This document shows positions 33,888-43,439 of a DNA stretch of 64,000 bases, one piece after another. Both the position numbers and the translations under genes were made by a program. The notes beneath the pieces were generated by a model that had not been told where the DNA came from, searched no databases, and was given only the letters and a program-made list of their open reading frames with translations. Every line of letters begins with the position of its first letter. The first letter of the stretch is position 1. This DNA is from Paroedura picta (Eukaryota > Chordata > Lepidosauria > Squamata > Gekkonidae), in assembly GCF_049243985.1 (NCBI RefSeq), contig NC_135384.1:13760501-13824500 (forward strand), written 5' to 3'.

Positions 33888-34928
33888 ATGCTGCTTTCCA
33901 CAGATGCAGAGAGTGTTGAAACCCTGGAATTTAAAAATCAAACAGCCATCAAAGAATTCATCCTGTTGGGATTTAGAAATGTCGAGGACATGAGGATCTT
34001 TCTGCTAGTGGTCTTCTTAGTTGTCTACATAATGACCATGATTGCAAACCTCCTCCTTATTTTTCTTGTTTTGACTGATCAACATCTCCACACCCCCATG
34101 TATTTCTTTCTTGGAAATTTATCCTGTCTGGAGACTTTGTATAGTTCAGCTATTTCACCCAGAATGCTGACTAGTTTGCTAACTGGAGACAGAACTATTT
34201 CAGTCGGACAATGCTTTGTGCAACATTATTTCTTTCAGACTTTAGCTGCTGTTGAATGCTACCTGCTTTTTGCAATGTCCTATGATCGGTATTTGGCTAT
34301 ATGTAAGCCTCTTCATTACGTGTCCTTAATGAATAGTAAACTGTGCCTCCAGTTGGCAGCTGGGTCTTGGATAGCTGGTTTATTCGCTAGTACTATAACA
34401 ATGATATTGATGTCAAGGCTCATTTTCTGCGGTCCTAATAAGATCAACCATTTTTTTTGTGACACTTTCCCAATTATCCAGTTGTCTTGTAGCAACACCA
34501 TTGTTTTAAGGACACTGATTTTATTATTGGTCTCTGTGTTCACCTTTCCACCATTTTCACTAACCTTGATGTCATACGTATACATCATTATTACCATCCT
34601 CAGAATCCCATCCACCACTGGAAGGCAGAAAGCTTTTTCTACCTGCTCTTCCCACCTCATTGTGGTAACCATTTACTATGGAACAATAGCAGCTGTGTAT
34701 GTCTTACCAGACTCCACCTCCCTCAAAGACTTGAATAAAGCTTTCTCTGTCTTCTACACTATCCTGACACCTCTGATCAACCCTCTTGTATATAGTCTGA
34801 GAAACAAAGATGTGAAGGAGTCTCTTCGGAGGTTTGCAATGAGAGTTCTCAATGGAACTCAGGCAATGGACCGTAAAAATAAGACTCTGCTGTGCCCACG
34901 AAAGAAGCCCAAAGAAATCTTGAAATGA
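33888..34928 (+). CDS. Class II olfactory receptor (OR-E), start site shifted
   Basis: A 346-residue open frame otherwise matching OR-C and [45 protein letters not shown] and NPLVYSLRNKDVK, with a basic C-tail. The start is unusual. In the paralogues the coding exon begins ATGCAGAGTGT right after CCACAG. Here the matching ATG (33904) is followed by two extra bases (ATGCAGAGAGTGT) and leads out of frame. The body frame opens only from an upstream ATG at 33888, which in the paralogues lies inside the intron. If splicing is as in OR-C, this gene cannot make a full receptor. If transcription starts nearby or the intron is kept, it makes one with a new N-terminus (MLLSTDAESV). The next in-frame ATG would remove about 30 residues before helix 1. 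It may be a very young pseudogene. Confidence 0.85.
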   Translation: MLLSTDAESVETLEFKNQTAIKEFILLGFRNVEDMRIFLLVVFLVVYIMTMIANLLLIFLVLTDQHLHTPMYFFLGNLSCLETLYSSAISPRMLTSLLTGDRTISVGQCFVQHYFFQTLAAVECYLLFAMSYDRYLAICKPLHYVSLMNSKLCLQLAAGSWIAGLFASTITMILMSRLIFCGPNKINHFFCDTFPIIQLSCSNTIVLRTLILLLVSVFTFPPFSLTLMSYVYIIITILRIPSTTGRQKAFSTCSSHLIVVTIYYGTIAAVYVLPDSTSLKDLNKAFSVFYTILTPLINPLVYSLRNKDVKESLRRFAMRVLNGTQAMDRKNKTLLCPRKKPKEILK

Positions 34929-35506
34929 TAGATTACCAAGGCTGCGATTCTTAACACATTTTTAAATGATTAAGTAGCACTGAGTTTTGAATTTCCATTC
35001 AAAATGTACATTTTGAATACATATGCTTAGGAATGTACTGTACATTTTCCCTTTGTTTGTTTTAAAAAAGGTAATGATTCAAGTCCTAACTACCTTTCTT
35101 CTCAAGATAATTGTACCATTGGCATCTTATCAGTCATCTGAATATAGGCTGACCTTATTTTCTTGACACAAAAAGGCGACATTCAGAATGGCAATCACGG
35201 GACAGGTATTAAATATGCTGTATTCATGAAAGTTTGATGATTAAAGAAATCCTTATAAGCACACTGAGCCTATTATTTTGGGGCCTGAATATACATTAAT
35301 AATTATTTTTACTTCACCTCAAAGTTCTTTACCTTATTAATTACATTGGAGGGGATCACAGTCATAACCTATTCCTTCTCGGACTAGCCAAATTTATATT
35401 TTTTTCCTTGATACAAAAAGGGGACATTCAGAACAACAAACATGGGACAGGTGTTTAGTATTGTATTCATGAAAGTGATATGATTTTTAAAAGTTTTATA
35501 AACATA

Positions 35507-35793
35507 AGGTAAAGGTAAAGGTATCCCCTGTGCAAGCACTGAGCCATGTCTGACCCTTGGGGTGAAGCCCTCTAGCGTTTTCATGGCAGACTCAATACGG
35601 GGTGGTTTGCCAGTGCCTTCCCCAGTCATTACCGTTTACCCCCCAGCAAGCTGGGTACTCATTTTACCGACCTCGGAAGGATGGAAGGCTGAGTCGACCT
35701 TGAGCCGGCTGCTGGGATCGAACTCCCAGCCTTGAACTCCCAGCTTCAGACTGCATTTCTGTTGCCTTACCACTCTGCACCACAAGAGGCTCT
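35507..35793 (-). mobile_element. Sauria-type SINE, minus strand
   Basis: Complete copy, flanked by TATAAACATA on both sides (about 35496-35506 and 35795-35804). It lies inside the repeated part of the unit D 3' flank. Confidence 0.88.
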
Positions 35794-36149
35794 GTATAAA
35801 CATACTGAGCTTATTATTTTTTGGGCCTGATAATACATTAATAGGATTTCTTCTATTAATGGTCTCTCTTTCTCTGCAGATAGACAATAATATATCACAC
35901 TGGCTGCTATAGGAACAGTTTATTCAATTTAAACATGCCAGAATAAGACCTGGTATGCCTTGTTTTTGGATACGTCTTTTTCAATGGCTTATACTTTTGA
36001 GTAATTCTTACACTTCTACTGGTGACATAACAATGATGATGATGATTATCACTTCGCCTTAAAGTTCTTTAACTATTAATTACTTTGGAGGGGATCATTG
36101 TCACAGCCTACTCCTTGAAGGGTGATGGAGTAGTTTGTGACTAGGCATT

Positions 36150-36590
36150 TTCAGTCCTGGTCCCTATCTGGTGGAATGAGCACCTGGAAGAGCTGAGGGC
36201 CCTGTTGGAGCTCTTTGCATTCTGTAGGGTCTGCAAGAGGGAGCTCTACCACCAGGCTGTGGGTTGAGGCCGGGCTGAACATCAGGGTATAAGATCAAGT
36301 CCTTCCCTGTCCTTGTGGCATCTTGATCCCCCTTGGGCCATCCACTGCCCCAGCTTTACATCTGTTTGGCACTGCTGGGAATGGGTGAATAAGGAACATG
36401 GGTCTAGTAGGAACTATTATGCCTGTCATCTTATCAATTTTTAAACTGTGGTTATTGTATTTTATTTATCAGTGAGAATGTAATCTTAAGTTTTTTTTTC
36501 TGTTGTGAAGAGCCACAAGCCAGCCGATTCAGGAGTTGGTGATATAGAAATTTAATAATAAAGAAATAAATGAAATGTTGAGAAAAGCTG
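36150..36590 (+). mobile_element. L2 LINE 3' end
   Basis: Contains the WNEHLEELRALLELFAFCRVC-type end of L2 ORF2 near 36170-36240 in a broken frame, a 3' UTR, and a tail of AATAATAAAGAAATAAATG. Confidence 0.6.
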
Positions 36591-36835
36591 TCATAGAAGC
36601 AGTAATTGAGAAGCCTTCTGTAATTTCCTTGCCAACCAAAGTTTTCACATTTGATGGTAACATACAACTGTTTTTGATTTGATATTTGAACTGAACTGAA
36701 CTGAACTGAACGGAATAATGTACTGACAAAGGTTTTTGGTTCTTTAAGCAAATTTTGCTATCAATTAAATATTTCCATTGAAGGAAGAAACTGTGACAAG
36801 TTTATGAATTATTCGATGTTTATTGTTATTAACAA

Positions 36836-37190
36836 TTACTGCCACTCTTGGTTTCCCACCTGGAGCCTGGCATCCCTGCACCTCCATGGGATCCAAAGCC
36901 AGGGATTTTCTCCAGGAGGACTGATCTCTGTTGCCTGGAAATGACCTGCAATTCCAGCAAATCTCCAGGTCCCAACTTCTCCCATCCTGCAACCTACCAC
37001 AGAGTCCCCCCCTCCCACAGAGTTTCCCCCTCCCCCTAATCAGAAGCCTGGATATTAGGTGTAATTGTAGAGACCCCTCTCCAAAACAGCCAATTTTCCC
37101 TAGTGAGCTGATCTCTATAGTCCAAATTCTAGGAGATTTTGAGGCCACAGCTGGAGGTTGGTGACTCCTGGGTGATAAATGTTCCTTAAG
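36836..37190. repeat. Interspersed repeat of the TTGCCAACCTCCAGG family
   Basis: Two facing parts share CTGATCTCT...CCAGGAGAT-type sequence (36925-36985 and 37105-37165). The right end reads CTGGAGGTTGGTGAC. The same family occurs at 17245 and 52945. The class is unknown to me; no transposase is present. Confidence 0.5.
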
Positions 37191-37199
37191 GTTTGGAGG

Positions 37200-38180
37200 C
37201 GAGGCCTCCAAGGGTGGGTTGGAGCTTTTGCCACATAGCTAACCCCACAGAAGGCTACAGTGCAGGTTTGCATCCTAGCACTCATTGTAATCCTGGGTAC
37301 AATGGGCTTTGCCTCTAGTGTAATAAAATATTCAATTGCTGCATCCAGAGAAGGAAAGCTGTTTGTTATTTGTCATTGAAAGAGCCATGAACCAGGGAAC
37401 TGATAAGATATGCAGTAGGCATCTAAATGTTATAAATAAACTAGGAAGAAATATATGGAGCTATATAGGTGGTAATTCTGTATTACAGTCAAGATGAGAA
37501 GGAAGTTTCCCATCAGGGCTCCCAATGAAGAAGAAGAAATACCATGAAGAAATACCATGAAGAAGAAATATTTCTACTCTAAGTAAAAAAATTATGACAG
37601 CAGTTTTGTTTTATGAGGTTTCCATTTGTCACTAAATGCTCATTAATCAAACTTATACTGTAGATCTTCAGCCTGTTCTCAGGATGTACAGAAGCAGCAA
37701 TATTTGTAGGAGATACCTACAGGCAGAATGTGCATCCTGCCACCATAAAATGACCAGCTGTGAGCAGGTAGAGGTTTAAAGGGCCAAGATGCATAGTGTT
37801 CTTGCCCTTTCAGTTCCCACCCCCTTTTTAGATGATCCTCAGTAAGTGACTCGAATACATCAGAGGGATATCATGGGCCACAACTCTCATAAGTGCAAGG
37901 TGTTGCCTGGAAGGTGTTGCAGGGTTTCTAGGGACTCTGGTGTGTTCCTTATAGGTCTGGGCCTGATAGAGGCTTCTGTGTTGTTTCCTTACCACCCCAC
38001 TGATTGAAGTAGTAAATATGCACAATCTAAATATACTGACTGAGTGACCTTAATACTGTGACCTCTGTATGAGCCCATTGTTTTATGCTACAGTCCTACC
38101 ATGTCTCTTTTTAGATTGTAACATTTAAACTGCAGGTGGCAGACTGTGTATTAAAATGGGAAGAGTAAAGCCCTATATAA
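37200..38180. other. Intergenic DNA
   Basis: No gene or clear repeat is seen in this 1 kb stretch before the next SINE. Confidence 0.4.
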
Positions 38181-38462
38181 AAAGGTAAAGGTAAAGGTAT
38201 CCCCTGTGCAAGCACCGAGTCATGTCTGACCCTTGGGGTGACGCCCTCCAGCGTTTTCATGGCAGACTCAATACGGGGTGGTTTGCCAGTGCCTTCCCCA
38301 GTCATGACCGTTTACCCCCCAGCAAGCTGGGTACTCATTTTACCGACCTCGGAAGGATGGAAGGCTGAGTCAACCTTGAGCCGGCTGCTGGGATTGAACT
38401 CCCAGCCTTATGGGCAAAGCTTTCAGACGGCTGCCTTACCACTCTGCACCACAAGAGGCTCT
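38181..38462 (-). mobile_element. Sauria-type SINE, minus strand
   Basis: Complete copy flanked by AAAGCCCTATATA (about 38167-38179 and 38463-38475), a perfect target duplication. Confidence 0.92.
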
Positions 38463-38663
38463 AAAGCCCTATATATCGAATATCAAAACATCTGCTTTAG
38501 TTCAGAACAATATTACCTGACATGCTAAATTTTCCACATAGAGAAAATCATCAATTATATCTATATAATTCATAGCCATCCTTTACATAGATAAATAAAA
38601 AAAGTGTTGCAGTTGCATATGGCAGAAATAATGTAACAGTCTGAATATATCAGTAGTCATAAT

Positions 38664-38722
38664 GGTGGTGGTTGTTGTCATCCCTTCAGTCATGTCCAAC
38701 TCTTGGCAATCCCACGGCACAG
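38664..38722 (-). mobile_element. RTE/BovB LINE tail fragment
   Basis: On the minus strand the sequence ends GTTGGACATGACTGAAGGG then ACAACAACC, the common end of RTE/BovB LINEs. Only about 60 bases are clear. Confidence 0.55.
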
Positions 38723-38792
38723 CTGTCATCGTAACGGTACACCTAAGCTATTCACATTAGTATCCAGTGGGTTCTCTTTATTGGGAAGTTTA

Positions 38793-39731
38793 TCACATCA
38801 TCAAGTGAAATCCGAATATATTCTTTGACATTTTCCGCATGGCTGTTTGGATCTCCTTGTTTCTCAGACTATAAATGATGGGATTCAGGAGTGGAGGCAA
38901 GATAGTATAGAGCACAGCAGCCAGTGTGTCCACCAATGGTGAAGATAAAGATTTTGGTCTACAGTAAGAAAATACTCCAGTCGAAAGAAACAAGCAAAAC
39001 ACAGCCAGGTGTGGAATGCAGGTGGAAAAGGCTTTGGACCTGGCCTGGACAGAATGAGTTTTAAACACTGTAGAGAAGATGAACCCATAAGAAGCTAAGA
39101 TATTTAAAAAGCAAAATGAACAAATCACAATGGTTTCCACTAGAAGAGCCACCACACTAGCTGTGGCATCGGTGCAAGACATTGTGAGTAACTGGGGGAT
39201 ATCACAGAAAAATTGCTTAATCTGAGAGGTGCAGAAACGTAACCTGAATGTGTTTGCAGTGTGTATAGCAGCATTGAGTAGGCTGCTAATCCAAGAAGCT
39301 GCTGCCATTTGGAGGCAGGCATTCCAGTTCATGATTGTTGCATATTGTAAAGGATGACAAATTGCGACATAGCGGTCGTAAGCCATGACAGTGAGAAAAG
39401 TCAACTCGGCACCTGCACATGTAACAACTAAAAGAAATTGGATGATACACCCAGAGAAAGAAATCAGCTTGCTGTTTGTCATAGAAATCACCATGGATTT
39501 GGGGACAGTGGCAGAGATATAGCAAGCATCTGATAAGGAGAGGTTGGCAAGGAAGAAATACATGGGACAATGAAGGGACTGGTTCTTAGCTACAGTCAGG
39601 ATGAGAAGGAAGTTTCCCGTCAAGGCTGCTAAATAAATGGAAAGAAAGACAGAAAAGTGTAAAATCTGTAGTTCTCGGACTTTAGAATATCCCAAAAGGA
39701 AAAATTCCGTGATGGTTGTTTGATTTTCCAT
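38793..39731 (-). CDS. Olfactory receptor, OR14-like (OR-F)
   Basis: An intact 312-residue receptor on the minus strand. Motifs: NQT at 3-5, GN at 39-40, LHCPMYFFLANLSLSD from 53, VPKSM at 76-80, MAYDRYVAIC at 116-125, FFCDIPQLL, SKAFSTCIPHL and PPLLNPIIYSLRNKEIQ. The combination of LQILHF, VPKS, FFCDIPQLL and CIPHLAV is typical of the OR14 group, which is expanded in sauropsids. The frame extends nine codons upstream only to a TTG, so the ATG at 39731 (MENQTTITEF) is chosen. It aligns with the start of OR-H. A likely acceptor, TTCATTTCACAG, lies five bases before it. It points against the neighbouring ORs. Expected role: odorant detection; ligand unknown. Confidence 0.95.
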   Translation of the reverse strand: MENQTTITEFFLLGYSKVRELQILHFSVFLSIYLAALTGNFLLILTVAKNQSLHCPMYFFLANLSLSDACYISATVPKSMVISMTNSKLISFSGCIIQFLLVVTCAGAELTFLTVMAYDRYVAICHPLQYATIMNWNACLQMAAASWISSLLNAAIHTANTFRLRFCTSQIKQFFCDIPQLLTMSCTDATASVVALLVETIVICSFCFLNILASYGFIFSTVFKTHSVQARSKAFSTCIPHLAVFCLFLSTGVFSYCRPKSLSSPLVDTLAAVLYTILPPLLNPIIYSLRNKEIQTAMRKMSKNIFGFHLMM

Positions 39732-39801
39732 TTCTTCTGTGAAATGAACCTTTGCCAAAAGAAAAGGAAATATGTCTTAGAGAAATAAAGAGAAAGCATG
39801 C

Positions 39802-40219
39802 TATTGACTCGCAGGAGGGCATTTTGGGCTGGAATAAGACACAACACACCAATGTTGGGATACACAAGGCCACAGAGTTTATTACTTCCCCATAGGAGGG
39901 TTGGTGCAGCATGGGAGAGGGAGCCTGACCTAGCAGTCAGCAGACTGCACCACAATTCGCGGAGTCCAGAGGCGCTCTGTGGACCCACGTGATTCCCATC
40001 CAGGACAGCAGATCCCCTTGCCTACTGACTTCCACCCTAAGGGAAGCCATCAATCTGGGGGAGCCAATGGGCATCCACCTCATTTGGCTGTTTCCAGGCC
40101 ACCTGGCAACTGGAGCCTCTGGACTCCCATCCGGGTAAGCCGCACTCATTTACACGCACCCTTATATGTAGGTCCCGAATCCCAGTGAGTCCGATTGCAC
40201 ACTGGACTCCCTGTCAACA
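39802..40219 (-). mobile_element. Solo LTR-like fossil, family 1
   Basis: Reverse-oriented relative of 2056-2471, beginning (minus strand) TGTTGACAGG and ending GAGTCAATA, with an AATAAA signal. It is solo, with no coding part. It lies just upstream of OR-F, about 70 bases before its start codon, so it could lie in that gene's 5' region. No clear target duplication was seen. Confidence 0.6.
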
Positions 40220-40754
40220 GGCTCCAACTCTGTTATTCTATGCTTCTATGAGATGCTATAGCCATTATTTCTACATACAACCCTGCTCCAATTATAATAT
40301 CAAGTTATTAAGGTTTACTTGCCAGATGTGTGAATTGATTAAGTTAGGTAACTTTTTGATACATCTTCCGCAATTTTGAAATGTTAAAACCTCTATTTGC
40401 ACAATGTTTTTTTGGAATACCTATTATTTTTCTGCTTTCTTATTCCACCATTGCTCTGTATTCATTGAAACTGGTATACTTCTTTCTTGGAATTTATATC
40501 TGTTTTCATCGTTGTCCTTGAATCTTTGCTACAAAATTCAAAGCAAATAATTCAAGTGACCACAAGTCAGAGTTCAGAAAACAACACAGTAAGATTACTC
40601 ACTACTTTCCATTTGTGCTAGTGAGTTATTTCTGGTAGGAAGGAGAGATGGAGGAGATCTTTAAAAAAAAAAAACTCTAAGTGTTGATGGCAAAACTCTA
40701 TACATAACTAGTGAGCTGGTCCTCTGACAGTAAGGACCGGAATATGGTGTAGAG

Positions 40755-41226
40755 CAGTGGTCCCCAACCCGTGGGCCGTGGCCCGGTGCCGGGCCGTGAA
40801 AGCCTTGGCGCCAGGCCGCAGCTCCCTCTTCCCGCCCCCCCGAAGCGAGAAACTCGCCAGGCCGCAAGCAAATCGGCTGCCAAAGCGGCCGATTAGCTCG
40901 CGGCCCAGCAAGCTTCATGTTTCGGGAGGGGGGGAAGAGAAGCTTGCCGAGCCGCAAGCTAATCGGATGCTTTGGTGGCCGATTTGCTGGCGGCCCGGGA
41001 GCTGCGGAGAGGGAGCCGCGGTCCCGGCTTGGCGGCGGCGCAAACACGCATGCGTGGACTGCTGCGCACGCGCGTTTGTGCCCCTGCTGGGCACAAACGC
41101 ACATGCGCGGCAGTCCGTGCATGCGTGTTTGCGCTGGGGCTGCCACGCATGCGCGGGGCCCCAGGCCGACCTCTCCCGCCACTCCGGAGCAGCGGTCCGC
41201 GGCAACTGGAAGGTCGCGAACTACTG
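40755..41226. mobile_element. GC-rich hAT-type transposon, 472 bases
   Basis: Begins CAGTGGTCCCCAACCC and ends GCGAACTACTG, flanked by the perfect 8-base duplication GTGTAGAG (40747-40754 and 41227-41234). It is very CpG-rich in an AT-rich region. Inside are a duplicated block (about 40845-40910 and 40935-41000) and an imperfect hairpin with arms 41048-41083 and 41089-41124. Long frames on both strands arise from GC content; no transposase motif is seen. Confidence 0.93.
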
Positions 41227-41514
41227 GTGTAGAGTAAAGGAAACATAATCAAAATATAGAAGAATATAGTCAAGTTTTGAATCTGGCCAGTGCTGACCAA
41301 ACCTTGAATATAGTGGGAAAGATAAACATAAGATAAAATAATTTTGCAAAAAGAATCAGCCCTAACTCTATGGTATTAGAACACAAAATCATTAATAGCT
41401 GGGGAAGTCACAGTGAAATATTTAACATCAGTTTTATATTCATAATGGTAGACCGAAGAAATTCATAGTAGTATCAACTGGATTTACTTCTTCACCTAGT
41501 GAAATACAGCTTTT

Positions 41515-41885
41515 TTTTCATGGTCATTGGATCTCTTTTTCTCACATAAGGAGTAGTAAAAGAGTGGTGGTGGTAAAAGAGCAGCACTCAAGTCCATTAA
41601 AGAACAAGCAAAGCACAAGACTTCTGACCAAATCTTTAACACAGTAGGGATGATGTACATATAGGAAGCTAAGATATATATTTTAAAATATATTCGAGTC
41701 TCCGGAGAGTGGCAGGCAAAAAAAATTAATAAATAAATAAAATTCAAATTAACTCTATAATAACCCTACCAGCAAGGACCACTTCGATGACTAATGTATA
41801 ATTTATGAATGACATGGAAAAACGGTTTTTCATAGAAATTACCATGGACTTAGGGACAATGGCAGAGATATAGCAAGCATTCTTT
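41515..41885 (-). pseudogene. OR14-like receptor relic
   Basis: Two separated pieces of an OR14-like gene on the minus strand. The stretch 41826-41885 closely matches the helix-2 part of OR-F at 39476-39531 (CCATGGACTTAGGGACA against CCATGGATTTGGGGACA). The stretch 41747-41515 reads ILASYMYIIPTVLKI, then a LAALLPPPLF-like version of LAAVLYTILPPLLNP, then a degraded SLRNK. Helices 3-5 are gone and the frame is broken. I see no other remnants nearby. It is probably a dead tandem copy of OR-F. Confidence 0.8.
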
Positions 41886-42194
41886 CCAGTATATGGGTGT
41901 CTACATGTGAAGTCTATGTAAAGTTATCAGTTCAACATGCCTCTTTTTCTAATACTATTGTAAACAGTGTCCAAAACAGAACATTAAACCTTTCTGGTGG
42001 AAAAATGGGAGAGATGGGTATCATTAGACTACCTCAAAAGGGTATGCAAGTGATCATGGGACCTGTTTTGATATGTGCATGGGGGGGATGTGACATTGTA
42101 GCTCTAATAAAGAGAATTGATAAGACTGAGCAAAAAGCAAAGATTATGAAATCCTTCTAACATATTATTTCTAGGGGAAATGGGGCTGTCACAT

Positions 42195-42560
42195 ATGAGA
42201 CCTTTTTATCACTGGGGACCCGTCAATGCTTGACAGTTTTACTAAGGTCCAGTGGGGTAGTCTTTTGCTGAGGGACATCACCGCCACTGCCTGAGCCCCT
42301 GCTCCGCTTGCTTTCCCACCGGCGCCCCTGACTTCCTGCCACCCACTAGGGGCACTACCAGCAGCATCTGTGTAGTGCCATGCCGAGGGGGAGCCCCAAC
42401 CATGGCAGCTGCCAGAGAGCACCAAAGGTGAGCTGGCAGCAGAGTGGCAGGGCAGCCCCCAAGGCAGCAGCGGGGGAGGAGGATGAGGAGAAGCCACGGT
42501 CCGGTATTGACTGATCCATGGACTGGTCACGGTCTCCGGACTAGGGGTTGGGGACAGCTG
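42195..42560. mobile_element. hAT-type transposon, related to 33138
   Basis: Shares with 33138-33509 and 45027-45406 the stretch TTTTTATCAC...GGACC.GTCAATGCTTGACA, the CCTGAGCCCCTGCTCC part and the final GGGGTTGGGGAC. The left end is worn; the right end is GGGGACAGCTG. No target duplication was confirmed. Older than its relatives. Confidence 0.75.
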
Positions 42561-42661
42561 GGTTATAGGGACAGGTTTGTTCAGGGTTTGGGTAGTTGTG
42601 TTCTGTGTTAATGCTCATTAATTGTCACAGCTTGTGGTTTAGCTGGGGATGGAGCCCAATT

Positions 42662-42795
42662 GAAGAAGAAGAAGAAGAAGAAGAAGAAGAAGAAGAAGAA
42701 GAAGAAGAAGAAGAAGAAGAAGAAGAAGAAGAAGAAGAAGAAGAAGAAGAAGAAGAAGAAGAAGAAGAAGAAGAAGAAGAAGAAGAAGAAGAAGA
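42662..42795. repeat. (GAA)n microsatellite, about 45 units
   Basis: A perfect GAA array of about 134 bases. It is the expanded tail of the minus-strand SINE at 42796 (such tails are (TTC)n on the other strand). It produces poly-glutamate and poly-phenylalanine frames that are artefacts. Confidence 0.97.
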
Positions 42796-43050
42796 GTTGG
42801 TTCTTATATGCCACTTTTCTCTCCTGAAGGAGGCTCAAAGCGGCTTACAGTCACCTTTCCTTTCCTCTCCCCACAGCAGATACTCTGTAAGGTGGGTGAG
42901 GCTAAGAGAGCCCTGATATCACCACTTGGCCAGAACAGTTTTACCAGTGCCATGGCAAGCCCAAGGTTACCCAGCTGGCTGCATGTGTCGAATCAAACCC
43001 AGCTTGCCAGATTAGAAGTCCGTACTCCTAACTAATACACCAAACTCCCA
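42796..43050 (-). mobile_element. tRNA-derived SINE with (TTC)n tail, minus strand
   Basis: On the minus strand: TTTGGTGTATTAGTTAGGAG (A-box-like), GGGTTTGATTC (B-box-like), CAGCCAGCTGGGTAACCTTG, GTAAGCCGCTTTGAG, then the TTC tail. A sister copy is at 44655-44934. It is a different family from the Sauria-type SINEs. Confidence 0.8.
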
Positions 43051-43074
43051 GGCCCTCCCAGGTAAGGGGCCTCT

Positions 43075-43435
43075 TTTAAGAGGCAGCAATACCTATGAGC
43101 AGGTTCTGAACCTGGTTGGGAGAGGCACAGGTTTTACAGGGCTGGGTAGCCTGGGAGGAGTCAAGAGAAGATTTTCGCCCCCTCTTGCCTCCTGGGTGGA
43201 CACTTCCCTGGGTAGGAACTACAGCGGCTTATGATACCCAAGTTCCTCAATGGGAACCAGTGCAGGATCTGGGTGAGCTGGTGTAGATGGGAAAAAGAGG
43301 GGCAGTCAGCTGACTGCAAAATAGCTTCTATCCCCCTGCCATGCCAACATACCCTTTGTTATTGGGAAAAGTTGTGGCCTCATTTAACACCAATCCTATG
43401 TTAGCCCGGAACTCCTACCCTGCAAGTCAGTTATA
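43075..43435 (+). mobile_element. Diverged LTR-like fossil, family 1
   Basis: The right part resembles family 1 (GTCAGCTGACTGC, CATGCCAACA, AAGTTGTGGCCTC, CCCTGCAAGTCAG) in the same order as at 2330-2471. The left end is not clear. It looks much older than the other two copies. No coding part is seen. Confidence 0.4.
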
Positions 43436-43439
43436 TAGT

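Larger units (their letters stand above)
31650..35380 (+). repeat. Tandem duplication unit D (with OR-E)
   Basis: Starts with the last bases of the family-2 LTR joined to the unit 5' block (31660-32790) and continues to OR-E and its 3' flank. Relative to C it lacks about 1.5 kb before the gene (the join is near 33585) and carries its own hAT insertion. Downstream, a part of the 3' flank (about 35140-35300) is repeated at 35395-35840. Confidence 0.8.

Noticed and set aside
39732-39758. Upstream extension of OR-F
   Set aside because: It opens with TTG; the ATG at 39731 aligns with OR-H.
40661-41300. Several arginine- and proline-rich frames on both strands
   Set aside because: They lie in a GC-rich non-coding hAT element bounded by target-site repeats.
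42596-42916. Long frame rich in glutamate, and its poly-phenylalanine partner
   Set aside because: Both are translations of the (GAA)n array and have no other protein features.
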